From Succinivibrio dextrinosolvens (GTDB taxonomy: Bacteria; Pseudomonadota; Gammaproteobacteria; Enterobacterales; Succinivibrionaceae), in contig NZ_FPAH01000005.1 of the NCBI RefSeq assembly GCF_900116345.1, forward strand, positions 44,721-108,720: a stretch of DNA of 64,000 bases. Direction: 5' to 3'. This document shows, piece after piece, positions 51,485 to 60,807 of this stretch (the stretch's first letter is position 1; the number at the start of each line of letters is the position of its first letter). Both the position numbers and the translations under genes were made by a program. Below the pieces are notes generated by a model. That model was not told the DNA's origin. It did no database searches and was given only the letters and a program-made list of their open reading frames with translations.

Positions 51485-52459
51485 ATGGCTGAAAAAATTA
51501 AATACATAGTAACTGACGAGCTTCACGGCAAAAGACTGGATGCCGCCTTAGCCTCATTTGATGATACCAATTCAAGAAGTACCTTAGGCGAATTCATCAA
51601 GAACGGTCTTGTCAGTGTAGACGGAACCATAACCAAAAAGCCTAGCGTAAAGGTAAGTACCGGACAGGAAATTGAGGTTGATCTTCCTGAGCCTGAGAAT
51701 CTTGATGCGGTACCTCAGGATATTCCTCTGGATATCATATATCAGGATGAGGATCTGATTGTCATAAACAAGCCTGTCGGTCTGGTTGTTCATCCTGGAG
51801 CAGGTGTAAAGGATGGAACTGTCATGAATGCCATGCTTTATCATTTCCCCCAGACTGCTCAGCTTGCCAGAGCCGGTATTGTCCATCGTCTGGATAAGGA
51901 CACCTCCGGTCTGATGGTGATTGCTTTGTCAAAGTATGCACAGATCAAGCTGGTTCGAGCAATCAGTAAACATGATGTGGTTCGTGAGTATGAGGCTATC
52001 TGTGAGGGACTTATTACAGCTGGTGGAACTATAGATAAGGATATCAGCCGTGATCCTCACAATCGTACCAGAATGGCTACTGTATGTGACGGTATGGGAC
52101 GAGAGGCGGTAACTCATTACAGAGTTATGGAGCAGTTCCGTGAACATACCCTTTTAAGACTTCGTCTTGAAACAGGTAGAACACATCAGATCCGTGTTCA
52201 CATGGCTTCAATTGATCACCCTCTGTTAGGCGATGGTACATATGGAATCAAGAGACTTCGCCTTATGAAAGGTGCTTCAGAGGAACTATCTGAGGCTTTA
52301 AGAAACTATCGTCATCAGGCTCTTCACGCAGCTCATATTGAATTTATTCACCCAATAAAAGGTGAGCCAATGTCCTTTGATGCTCCTATTCCGGATGACT
52401 TTAACAGACTGATTGAACTTCTGCGTGAGGATGAGAGAGTAAATGGCGAAAAACTGTAG
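51485..52459 (+). CDS. rluD: Pseudouridine synthase RluD
   Basis: 324 residues. An N-terminal S4 domain (GKRLDAALASFDDTNSRSTLGEFIKNGLVSVDG) precedes the catalytic domain with HRLDKDTSGLMV and TGRTHQIRVHMASIDHPLLGD. It modifies 23S U1911/1915/1917 in helix 69. Only 33 bp separate it from iscB and its ribosome binding site is weak (CGGTG), so the insertion upstream may have changed its expression. The last 17 bases overlap pgeF. Confidence 0.95.
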   Translation: MAEKIKYIVTDELHGKRLDAALASFDDTNSRSTLGEFIKNGLVSVDGTITKKPSVKVSTGQEIEVDLPEPENLDAVPQDIPLDIIYQDEDLIVINKPVGLVVHPGAGVKDGTVMNAMLYHFPQTAQLARAGIVHRLDKDTSGLMVIALSKYAQIKLVRAISKHDVVREYEAICEGLITAGGTIDKDISRDPHNRTRMATVCDGMGREAVTHYRVMEQFREHTLLRLRLETGRTHQIRVHMASIDHPLLGDGTYGIKRLRLMKGASEELSEALRNYRHQALHAAHIEFIHPIKGEPMSFDAPIPDDFNRLIELLREDERVNGEKL

Positions 52460-53222
52460 TTCTATTGTTGAGGTCGAGAATTTTTTAAACGGTATTTATG
52501 CGGGTTATACCGTTAGAGATGGTGGCAAAAGTGAAGTCCCTTATCAGGGCTTTAACCTTGGTCTGCACGTCGGTGATGATGAGCAGAATGTTCTTAAGAA
52601 TCGTCAGCTTTTAGAGAAAGCTGTTCACAAAAGCATAGTCTGGATGAATCAGACTCATTCCAACAAAGTTGTGCTTTGTGACTATAGGAATGCACAGAGT
52701 GCCAAGGCGATGCTCAGAGGAACAGAGGCTGTAACTTTAGGTGTTGAGGCTGACGGTATTGTTACTAATGACAGAAATATTGCTCTGGCAGTGCTTACCG
52801 CAGACTGTCTTCCTTTACTGATGGCAAGTGAGGATAAAAAGGTTATTGCAGCTGTTCACTGTGGCTGGAAAGGACTTAAGTCAGGAATTGTTAAGAGCGC
52901 TGTAACCTTAATGAGAAGATGCTCTCTGGCAAATATCCACGCTTATATTGGTCCATGTATCGGTCCAAAGAGTTTTGAGGTTGGAGCTGAGGTTTTAGAG
53001 CAGTTCTCAGAGACTTTCCCTAAGGCAAAAGAAGCTTTTGTTTCAAAGGATAACGGCAAATTCCTATGTTCATTGCCTCTTCTGTGTTCTCAGGCTTTAA
53101 CTCAATGCGGTGTTAATAACATCGTTTTCAGTGACGAGGATACTTACACGAACGAGAAGTTTTACTCCTATCGCAGAGCAAATGTGACGGGACGTATGGC
53201 TTCGATAATATCTATCAATTAA
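52443..53222 (+). CDS. pgeF: Peptidoglycan editing factor PgeF (YfiH, laccase-like domain)
   Basis: 259 residues of the DUF152/multicopper polyphenol oxidase fold. MNQTHSNKVV, LTADCLPLLMA and AAVHCGWKGLKSGI supply the metal-binding His, Cys and His. In E. coli it removes errors such as L-Ser incorporation in cell-wall precursors; related proteins have purine nucleoside phosphorylase activity. It overlaps rluD by 17 bases, the standard rluD-pgeF-clpB order. Confidence 0.92.
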   Translation: MAKNCSSIVEVENFLNGIYAGYTVRDGGKSEVPYQGFNLGLHVGDDEQNVLKNRQLLEKAVHKSIVWMNQTHSNKVVLCDYRNAQSAKAMLRGTEAVTLGVEADGIVTNDRNIALAVLTADCLPLLMASEDKKVIAAVHCGWKGLKSGIVKSAVTLMRRCSLANIHAYIGPCIGPKSFEVGAEVLEQFSETFPKAKEAFVSKDNGKFLCSLPLLCSQALTQCGVNNIVFSDEDTYTNEKFYSYRRANVTGRMASIISIN

Positions 53223-53236
53223 AAATTATCCCTCCT

Positions 53237-53264
53237 CTTTAAAAATTGCAATAAGCCCCCATAT
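53237..53264 (+). promoter_or_regulatory. Sigma-32 heat-shock promoter of clpB
   Basis: CTTTAAA (53237-53243), 13 bases, CCCCATAT (53257-53264): a near-perfect match to CTTGAAA-N13-CCCCATNT. It lies 55 bases before clpB. Confidence 0.85.
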
Positions 53265-53318
53265 TCATATATAGACAAGATAAGTAAACTGAAAATATAT
53301 GAATATGAGGTATCAATC

Positions 53319-55913
53319 ATGCGTTTAGACAGATTTACAGCAAAATTCCAAGAAGCGCTTGCTGATGCTCAATCTTTAGCTGTAGGACATGATAATCAGT
53401 TTATCGAACCAATTCATGTAATGTCTGCTCTTTTAGCTCAGGAAGATGGTGCTATCAGACCTTTAGTGACATTAGCCGGTTCCGATCCTACTGCTTTGAA
53501 ATTACTGGTAGATAAGGCATTAGAAAAGCTTCCAAAAGTATCCGGAGTAGGTGGTGATATTCAGTTATCAGCTCAGACCGGAAGATTACTGAATTTATGT
53601 GACAAGCTTGCTCAGAAAGCTGGTGACTCCTACATTTCATCTGAACTTTTTGTCCTTGCTGCGCTAGAAGGCGACAGTGAGCTTAAGGAGATTTTCTCCC
53701 GCTGCAACCTGACAACAGAAAAACTTAATGCAGCTCTAAAGGAGATTCGAGGCGGAAAGAAAGTTAATGATGAAAATGCAGAAAATACCCGCGGTGCTTT
53801 AAAGAAATATTGCATCGACTTAACCGAGCGCGCAGAGAAAGGCAAGCTTGACCCTGTGATCGGTAGAGATGACGAGATTCGCCGTACCATGCAGGTGCTG
53901 CAGAGAAGAACCAAGAATAACCCTGTTCTCATCGGAGAGCCTGGTGTTGGTAAAACCGCCATTGTTGAAGGCTTGGCTCAGCGTATTGTAAAAGGTGAAG
54001 TTCCAGAAGGTCTTAAGAATAAGCGTGTTTTATCCTTAGATCTTGGTGCTCTGATTGCCGGTGCCAAATACCGTGGTGAGTTTGAGGAGCGTCTTAAGGC
54101 TGTTCTAAATGATCTTGCCAAGGAAGAGGGTAAGATTATTCTCTTCATTGATGAGCTGCATACTATGGTGGGCGCAGGTAAATCCGAAGGTTCAATGGAT
54201 GCTGGAAATATGTTAAAACCAGCGCTTGCTCGTGGTGATCTTCACTGTATGGGCGCTACTACTCTTGATGAGTATCGCCAGTATGTTGAAAAGGATGCTG
54301 CTTTAGAGCGTCGTTTCCAGAAGGTCTTCGTTGGTGAACCTTCTGTTGAGAGCACAATTGCTATTCTGCGTGGTCTAAAGGAGCGCTATGAGATTCATCA
54401 CCATGTGCAGATTACTGATCCTGCAATTGTAGCTGCTGCAACTCTGTCCAACAGATATATTTCAGACAGACAGCTTCCAGATAAGGCTATTGATCTTATT
54501 GATGAGGCTGCTGCAAGTATCAGACTGCAGATTGACTCTAAGCCAGAGCCTCTGGATAAACTGGACCGTCGTCTGATTCAGCTGAAGATGGAACGTCAGA
54601 CTGTTGCAAAGGAAACTGATGAGGCAAGTAAGAAACGTCTTGCTGCTATCGATGAGGAGATTGCTCAGAAGGATGAAGAGTACAAGAAGCTTACCGATAT
54701 GTGGAATCACGATAAGCTGATTTTAGATGGTACTCAGAAACTAAAGGTTAAGCTGGATGCTGCCCGTCACGAGTTTGATGTGGCCAAGAGAAACAGCGAT
54801 CTGAACCGTATGAGTGAGCTGCAGTACGGTATCATTCCTACTCTTGAAAAGCAGATTGCTCAGATTAATGAGGCATCTGGCACCGGTTCTGATACTCAGC
54901 TGGTTCGTAACAAAGTTACAGATGCGGAGATTGCCGAGGTGGTTTCCAAGGCAACCGGCATTCCCGTATCAAAGATGCTAGAGGGCGAACGTTCAAAGCT
55001 TCTGAGAATGGAAGACTCTCTGCATAAGCGTGTGATTGGACAGAGTGAGGCTGTTGAGGCTATTGCCAATGCCATCAGACGTAGTAGAGCAGGACTCTCC
55101 GATCCTAACCGACCAATTGGTTCCTTCATGTTCCTAGGACCAACCGGTGTAGGTAAGACAGAGCTTTGTAAGGCTTTAGCCGAGTTCCTGTTTGATACAG
55201 AAAAGGCTATGGTTCGAATTGATATGTCTGAGTTTATGGAAAAGCACACTGTCTCTAGACTGGTTGGTGCGCCTCCAGGATATGTCGGTTACGAGCAGGG
55301 CGGTTATCTGACTGAGGCTGTACGTCGCAGACCTTATTCAGTAATTCTGCTAGATGAAATTGAAAAGGCTCATCCTGATGTCTTCAATATTCTTCTGCAG
55401 GTGCTGGATGATGGCCGACTGACTGACGGTCAGGGCAGAACCGTTGATTTTAGAAATACCGTTATCATCATGACCTCAAATCTTGGCTCAGCAATGATTC
55501 AGGAGGAGAGTGGCAAGAGTGATTATGAGGCTATAAAAGCAAAACTGCTGAATATCCTTGAACAGAACTTTAAGCCAGAATTCCTTAACCGTGTGGATGA
55601 GACCGTGGTATTCCACCCTCTTACCCATGAACACATTAAGAGTATTGCTAAGATTCAGCTTGAGACTCTGTCCAACAGACTTAAGAATGCTGGATTTGAG
55701 TTGTCTCTTGGTGACAGCATTTACGAGAGAGTTGCTACTGTTGGTTTTGATCCTGTATTTGGCGCAAGACCTTTACGTAGAGCAATTCAGAATGAAATTG
55801 CTGATCCTCTGTCTAAACTATTGCTGTCAGGCAAGATTCCTACCAACAAGGCATTGAATCTTGAGATCGATAAGGATGGTAAGCTAAGCTGCAAGGCTGT
55901 AAAACAGGCTTAA
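53319..55913 (+). CDS. clpB: Chaperone ClpB
   Basis: 864 residues (E. coli 857). N-terminal Clp_N repeats, then AAA1 with Walker [10 protein letters not shown] near residues 205-213, the coiled-coil M domain (~400-530), and AAA2 with Walker [10 protein letters not shown] near 607-615; [10 protein letters not shown] is the sensor-2 region. It dissolves protein aggregates with DnaK/DnaJ. It has its own sigma-32 promoter and a terminator. Confidence 0.98.
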   Translation: MRLDRFTAKFQEALADAQSLAVGHDNQFIEPIHVMSALLAQEDGAIRPLVTLAGSDPTALKLLVDKALEKLPKVSGVGGDIQLSAQTGRLLNLCDKLAQKAGDSYISSELFVLAALEGDSELKEIFSRCNLTTEKLNAALKEIRGGKKVNDENAENTRGALKKYCIDLTERAEKGKLDPVIGRDDEIRRTMQVLQRRTKNNPVLIGEPGVGKTAIVEGLAQRIVKGEVPEGLKNKRVLSLDLGALIAGAKYRGEFEERLKAVLNDLAKEEGKIILFIDELHTMVGAGKSEGSMDAGNMLKPALARGDLHCMGATTLDEYRQYVEKDAALERRFQKVFVGEPSVESTIAILRGLKERYEIHHHVQITDPAIVAAATLSNRYISDRQLPDKAIDLIDEAAASIRLQIDSKPEPLDKLDRRLIQLKMERQTVAKETDEASKKRLAAIDEEIAQKDEEYKKLTDMWNHDKLILDGTQKLKVKLDAARHEFDVAKRNSDLNRMSELQYGIIPTLEKQIAQINEASGTGSDTQLVRNKVTDAEIAEVVSKATGIPVSKMLEGERSKLLRMEDSLHKRVIGQSEAVEAIANAIRRSRAGLSDPNRPIGSFMFLGPTGVGKTELCKALAEFLFDTEKAMVRIDMSEFMEKHTVSRLVGAPPGYVGYEQGGYLTEAVRRRPYSVILLDEIEKAHPDVFNILLQVLDDGRLTDGQGRTVDFRNTVIIMTSNLGSAMIQEESGKSDYEAIKAKLLNILEQNFKPEFLNRVDETVVFHPLTHEHIKSIAKIQLETLSNRLKNAGFELSLGDSIYERVATVGFDPVFGARPLRRAIQNEIADPLSKLLLSGKIPTNKALNLEIDKDGKLSCKAVKQA

Positions 55914-55925
55914 TAGCCTGTAAGG

Positions 55926-55966
55926 TATCCCGAAAACTAGTTTGTCTGTTTTCGGGATATTATTTA
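55926..55966. terminator. Terminator between clpB and Maf-like paralogue 2
   Basis: TATCCCGAAAAC (55926-55937) and GTTTTCGGGATA (55948-55959) form a perfect 12-bp stem, followed by TTATTT. It lies between convergent genes and can serve both. Confidence 0.85.
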
Positions 55967-58228
55967 CTCATACCTCTTAACAAATTTGGCTAAAGGATCT
56001 TTATAGTCATCATCCTTAACTAGAATATGCATCTTAGGCAAGTCTGGAGCCTTGCAGTGAGGCATATCCCTTCCAACTTTCCCTTCTTTGTAGATTTGCT
56101 GATGTTCTCCAAGATATATAAATGGCATGTGACTGAATAGGTCAGGAACTTCGTCAAGGAAGTCATTTATGACATCCATTCCCTGATTGGCTAGCTCAAT
56201 ACAGGCTTTTTCATCTTTGCTATGGTAAAGCATTCTTGATATCTGCATGAAGAAAGTCTGAATTGATCCTTCTAAGGCTGCTCCATAAAAATAGGTTGAA
56301 GGTGCAGTTTTCAGATAGTACATAACTTCTGATACCGTCTCCATGTTCTTTATGTACTCAACTCGGTTGTCTGGTTTATTCTGAATAATTGCCTTTAACC
56401 TGTCACAGGTCTGTTTAAATATTTCCTTATCAAAGGCCTTGATAAGCTGGTCTTTAGAAATGTTTATCTTTGCTGTTTTTTCTTCTGTGATATATGAGAA
56501 AAATGCTTTTTTATCTATAGTTGGGAGTCTTTCAAATATATCGTATAAATCCTCACTGTGAACCGGAGTTGCCTGTTCCTGTAAGGCTCCATCAGAACAG
56601 TTATGACAGACAAGATTCTTTCTGCAGAGTTTCTCCATCTGAAGCACAAAATCCATATTTCGACGTGCCATGTCAAACAGGTACCCAGTCTCACATTTGC
56701 CTCCAAAATTACCTTGAACGGTCTTGGTGATGGCATAGTTACCTCCGGTATCACCAACACCTCGTTCCTTATAGAGGGAGGTAAATTCAGAGTGCATGGT
56801 GGTACTGCCTAATTTCTTACCGTTATCGAGACCAAAGAGGTAGAGATTTTCAAATCCAAGAAATATCGCACCAGATAGTCCCATATTTCCCACAAGAGGA
56901 TTCATAAGCTGCAGATACTGAACTTTTCTGTACTCAGGAAAATTCATGGCAAGATATGGATATAAAGGCTCATCAGGTTTGCCGAAGATAGCAGTATGCT
57001 TAAATTCGTTTAAGGTATTAGGGTGGCAGACATCTCCTGTTAAAAGCACAATGTCATCAAAGAACTGCTTATCCGGAATAGTACTCAGCGCCTGCTTAAT
57101 CTGAGGTGTTCTTTCTGTATTAGCGTAAAAATCTGGTTTTATTCCGGCATGGTACAGTGCATCTATCGCGGTTCCGCAGGCAATAATGATAGCCTTATCC
57201 TGATACTTTCGTATAAAAGGAATATCGTGATCTAATGATGGTCCTGAGCCGATAATAAAGACTGGTTTGCTTTTGTATTCCTCTTTTAATGGGGTATTCA
57301 GAACAAAATTCTTCTGGTTCAGAATTGCGTAGCATCCATGCGAGGCTCCGAAAAGATGATCATCGGTAAAGCCCATGGCTGCATTTATTGAGCGGTAATG
57401 TTTATCGAATAATGAAATGAATTCTTTTACTTTTTTATTTGAATAATGAGTAAAGCCAAGCCATGTTCCTGAAAGAAATCTTCCATGACGATCATAAAAA
57501 CGTTCAAGATCAAGAAAGAATTGATCGGCATTCTGTCCAATCATAAGGTGAATGCCTAGTTTGTTTTCAAAGATGTAATCCAGAAAAGGGGCCCATTCAA
57601 AAGCCTGAAGGGAGGCATAAAAGATATCGGGATTAGGTTCAACGATAATCAGATTGGCGATTTCCACCTGATTATAGAGATCCGCTAAAGGATAGCCTAG
57701 ACCAATTCCAAGCATCACACAGTTTGGAAGAGACTCAATCTGCTTTGGAGTTACACTATTGTCTCTGATTTTTGACTGTTCTATTTCAATCAGACGGTTA
57801 TTGTATTTAAAATGCAGCTGTCCGTATGGATCGTATTCAGTTTGATATCTTAGCTGGGAAATTCGTGTATTGTTGATGATTTTATCAATCTGATTTTTGG
57901 ATAATTCAAAGGGATTGTCTGTTTTATAAAGTATGTCGTTGTTATCAGTGAAAATCAGATTAGGAATCTCATTTTTCAGGCAGAAAAAATCCATCCTGGT
58001 TTTAGGTTTATAGTTTTCAAACTGCTTTGCAACCTCAGGAATATATTTTTTGAAAGCCTCAATATTTCTTTGAAAGCGGTATGCCAGATCCTGTTTCATA
58101 ACAAGCTGAAGTTCTGTGATTTCATGAAGATCCTTCAGACTCTCTACGAAGATATCCGCATATTTCTTTTCTAGCTGTTCTAATTCTGTATCCTTATGTA
58201 CAAAAGGATTGATGCTTTGTTCTGTCAT
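55964..58228 (-). CDS. Maf-like DUF115 protein, paralogue 2
   Basis: 754 residues. The DUF115 core (VFIIGSGPSLDHDIPFIRKY, then IIIACGTAIDALYHAGIKPDFY and LYLFGLDNG) begins near residue 325. The N-terminus carries a helical segment and the shared CVMLGIGLGYPLADLY and VEPNPDIFYASLQAFEW motifs. It is clearly closer to paralogue 3 (58444-60672) than to paralogue 1. Proposed role: glycosyltransferase adding nonulosonic acid to flagellin or another surface protein; no partner genes are present here. No membrane segments or signal peptide. Confidence 0.82.
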   Translation of the reverse strand: MTEQSINPFVHKDTELEQLEKKYADIFVESLKDLHEITELQLVMKQDLAYRFQRNIEAFKKYIPEVAKQFENYKPKTRMDFFCLKNEIPNLIFTDNNDILYKTDNPFELSKNQIDKIINNTRISQLRYQTEYDPYGQLHFKYNNRLIEIEQSKIRDNSVTPKQIESLPNCVMLGIGLGYPLADLYNQVEIANLIIVEPNPDIFYASLQAFEWAPFLDYIFENKLGIHLMIGQNADQFFLDLERFYDRHGRFLSGTWLGFTHYSNKKVKEFISLFDKHYRSINAAMGFTDDHLFGASHGCYAILNQKNFVLNTPLKEEYKSKPVFIIGSGPSLDHDIPFIRKYQDKAIIIACGTAIDALYHAGIKPDFYANTERTPQIKQALSTIPDKQFFDDIVLLTGDVCHPNTLNEFKHTAIFGKPDEPLYPYLAMNFPEYRKVQYLQLMNPLVGNMGLSGAIFLGFENLYLFGLDNGKKLGSTTMHSEFTSLYKERGVGDTGGNYAITKTVQGNFGGKCETGYLFDMARRNMDFVLQMEKLCRKNLVCHNCSDGALQEQATPVHSEDLYDIFERLPTIDKKAFFSYITEEKTAKINISKDQLIKAFDKEIFKQTCDRLKAIIQNKPDNRVEYIKNMETVSEVMYYLKTAPSTYFYGAALEGSIQTFFMQISRMLYHSKDEKACIELANQGMDVINDFLDEVPDLFSHMPFIYLGEHQQIYKEGKVGRDMPHCKAPDLPKMHILVKDDDYKDPLAKFVKRYE

Positions 58229-58443
58229 TTAAATTTTTTCTTTAAATTTGAGATAGTTATTCGCTTCTAGTATCATAGCATTTATTCGGGTTCAGCGTTG
58301 TAGACCTTAGTCCAAAAATGAATAAGAAAAATCAAATCTACATTGGAGTTTGTATCACTTGGTTCTTGTAAACTAGATAATTAAGAATACTCTCTCTTTG
58401 AGAATTACCAGCAGTTGAATGAAGATAGAAAGGCTTGGGATTT

Positions 58444-60672
58444 ATGCAGAATAATACAAAAGATGAAATCAGTTCTTTAAATAATCAGGAATTATCCGCT
58501 CAGAATCTTGAAGAACTAAAGGAAATCCAGTCTCAGATGTATCAGTTCCTTGAAGAGCGCTTCTGCCATAATCTTGAGACTTTTAAAAAGTATTATCCTG
58601 ATATAGCCAAAAGATTTGATAAATATACTCCTGTTAAAAGCTTTGAGTTCTTCTGTTCTCAGAACGGTATTCCTAACCTTATTTTTACTAAAGAGAATGA
58701 GTTCTTCTATAAAACTGAAGATCCGATAGCCTACTGTCAGGAGGAGATGGATAATTTCCTTGCTACTGCAAAAGTTCAGCAGACTAAATATCAGTTGGAA
58801 TTTGACCCTTATGGTCAGATCCACTTTAAATACAGTAATCAGGCTGTAGAAATTGAGAACTCTCTTCCTCGAAATAAGGAACTATTAATCAAGGATGTTA
58901 AATCTTTTCCAAACTGTCTAATGATTGGATGTGGTCTTGGTTATCATCTGGCAAGACTGTATGAACAGGTGGAAATTGAGAACCTGGTACTGGTTGAACC
59001 TGATCCAGATCTGTTCTATGCCTCAATGTTTGCCTTTGACTGGTGTAATCTGCTTGAATACCTTCATGAAAGTGATCATCGCATACATTTTATTATTGGC
59101 GTTACCCTTGATCAGCTGTTTTTAGATATTGAGGCTTCCTATAAGAAATCTGGTCTGTTTTTATCCGGCTCATGGTTTACCTATATTCATTACATTAACG
59201 ATGAAACCAGGAAGACTTGGGATGAGATCAAAAAACACTTTGATCAGATTCACGAAGCTATTGGTTACTTTGACGATCACCTTTTTGCTACAAGTCAGGG
59301 CATTGAGCTTATCAACAATAAACATAAGTTTGTTTTAAATAAGCCTTTAAAGAAAGAATATAAGGATTTACCTGTATTTGTTATCGGAGCTGGTCCGTCC
59401 CTAGATCACGATATCCCTTTTATAAGAAAATATCAGGATAAGTCGATTGTTATCGCCTGTGGTACTGCAATCGATTCACTGTATCACGCAGGAATTAAAC
59501 CTGATTTTTATGTAAATCTTGAAAGAACCTTTAATATTGGAGATTCAACACTTGGCGTTATTCCTGATCAGAAGTTTCTTCAGGACATAATAATTGTTTC
59601 CTCAGATACCTGTCATAGGAACACTCTGAAATATTTTAAGAACTCGGCTATTTTTGCCAAGAATGATGAACCTTTTTTTCCTTATTTAACCGCATATTAT
59701 CCTGAGCTTGAAAAAATACAGGAGATAAAGCTGTCAAATCCTGTGGTGGGTAATGCCGGTCTGGCTTCTGCCATCTATTTTGGTTTCGAGAACATCTATC
59801 TTTTCGGAGTTGATAACGGTAAAAAGATAGGTACTAACAATATGCACTCATCCTTTACAACTCTGTATGCAAACAGGGGAGTTGTAGATAATGCAGGACC
59901 TTATCAGATAGAGAAAGTTCTGCCGGGTAATTTTGGCGGACAGTGCGAGAGCAGCCACTTTTTTGCGATGTCTGGACACAATATAGGTTTCCTGCTGCAG
60001 ATGGAGAAACTTAATAACGATAAGCTTACCTGTCATAACTGCTCGGATGGTATTTTTATGGAGAATACTATACCTACTCATTCTGAAGATCTTGTAAAAG
60101 AGTTTTCCTCCAAGCCGGATATTGATAAACAGAAGTTCTCTGAATATGTAATAGGGGTGAAGACTGTAGAACTGCACTTCTCTGAACATGCGTTCAGTAA
60201 GCTCTTTGATTCTGTGAAGTTTAATGAAATCTGTCAGAAATCTATTAATATGCTTGATAATCTGCCTGATAATAGAGTTGATTATATAAAGAAGATGGTA
60301 AAGCTTTCAGAATATATCTATGATCTCATGAACCACAGAGAAACTTTCTACTATGGTTCTGTCTTAAACGGAAGTATTCAGAATCTGTTTATTCTGGTTT
60401 CACGAGCTCTTTATCATTGCGCAGACGAGTCAAAATGCATAGAGGGAGCCAACAGGATTATGAATCTGGTAAAAGATTTTCTGAATGAAGCTCAGGTACT
60501 GTTTTCCTATCTGCCGGATTATGTCATGTGGGAGCATAGAAAATATTTTGAAAATGGAGTCGTGGGCAAAGATACTTCTTATGGAAAAGCTCCTCCATTT
60601 CCAGGAAAGATCGAGATTATCACGAAGCAGTTTGACGATCCTCTGAAAACATTTGTTAAGAAATATGAATGA
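58444..60672 (+). CDS. Maf-like DUF115 protein, paralogue 3
   Basis: 742 residues from the ATG at 58444 (AAAGG upstream; an in-frame TTG three codons earlier is unlikely). The core VFVIGAGPSLDHDIPFIRKY with IVIACGTAIDSLYHAGIKPDFY starts near residue 315; LYLFGVDNGKKIGTNNMHSSFT parallels paralogue 2. It has Ala for Ser in the GSGPS motif. Transcribed away from paralogue 2 across a 215-bp region, so the two may share control. Same functional caveats as the other copies. Confidence 0.82.
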   Translation: MQNNTKDEISSLNNQELSAQNLEELKEIQSQMYQFLEERFCHNLETFKKYYPDIAKRFDKYTPVKSFEFFCSQNGIPNLIFTKENEFFYKTEDPIAYCQEEMDNFLATAKVQQTKYQLEFDPYGQIHFKYSNQAVEIENSLPRNKELLIKDVKSFPNCLMIGCGLGYHLARLYEQVEIENLVLVEPDPDLFYASMFAFDWCNLLEYLHESDHRIHFIIGVTLDQLFLDIEASYKKSGLFLSGSWFTYIHYINDETRKTWDEIKKHFDQIHEAIGYFDDHLFATSQGIELINNKHKFVLNKPLKKEYKDLPVFVIGAGPSLDHDIPFIRKYQDKSIVIACGTAIDSLYHAGIKPDFYVNLERTFNIGDSTLGVIPDQKFLQDIIIVSSDTCHRNTLKYFKNSAIFAKNDEPFFPYLTAYYPELEKIQEIKLSNPVVGNAGLASAIYFGFENIYLFGVDNGKKIGTNNMHSSFTTLYANRGVVDNAGPYQIEKVLPGNFGGQCESSHFFAMSGHNIGFLLQMEKLNNDKLTCHNCSDGIFMENTIPTHSEDLVKEFSSKPDIDKQKFSEYVIGVKTVELHFSEHAFSKLFDSVKFNEICQKSINMLDNLPDNRVDYIKKMVKLSEYIYDLMNHRETFYYGSVLNGSIQNLFILVSRALYHCADESKCIEGANRIMNLVKDFLNEAQVLFSYLPDYVMWEHRKYFENGVVGKDTSYGKAPPFPGKIEIITKQFDDPLKTFVKKYE

Positions 60673-60697
60673 GGCGTTTAGAGGAGTAAAACTAAAA

Positions 60698-60735
60698 AGA
60701 TGCTTAACTTGATGGTTGAGCATCTGGTTTTGTCG
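60698..60735 (+). terminator. Hairpin after Maf-like paralogue 3
   Basis: AGATGCT (60698-60704) and AGCATCT (60719-60725) with an inner AAC/GTT pair form a stem followed by GGTTTTG, a modest terminator. Confidence 0.5.
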
Positions 60736-60790
60736 TCAAAAGATGCTCTACTTCGAATCTCAGCATCAGAGTCTGGCATCAAATGATGCT
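60698..60790. repeat. Cluster of three GATGC inverted repeats
   Basis: Three successive stems share the GATGC/GCATC core: 60698-60725, 60742-60767 and 60776-60789. The left-hand units also share GATGCTYWACT. The purpose is unknown; they sit between the Maf-like gene and the convergent AAA-ATPase. Confidence 0.6.
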
Positions 60791-60807
60791 TAACTCGGTG
60801 GGTGAAA

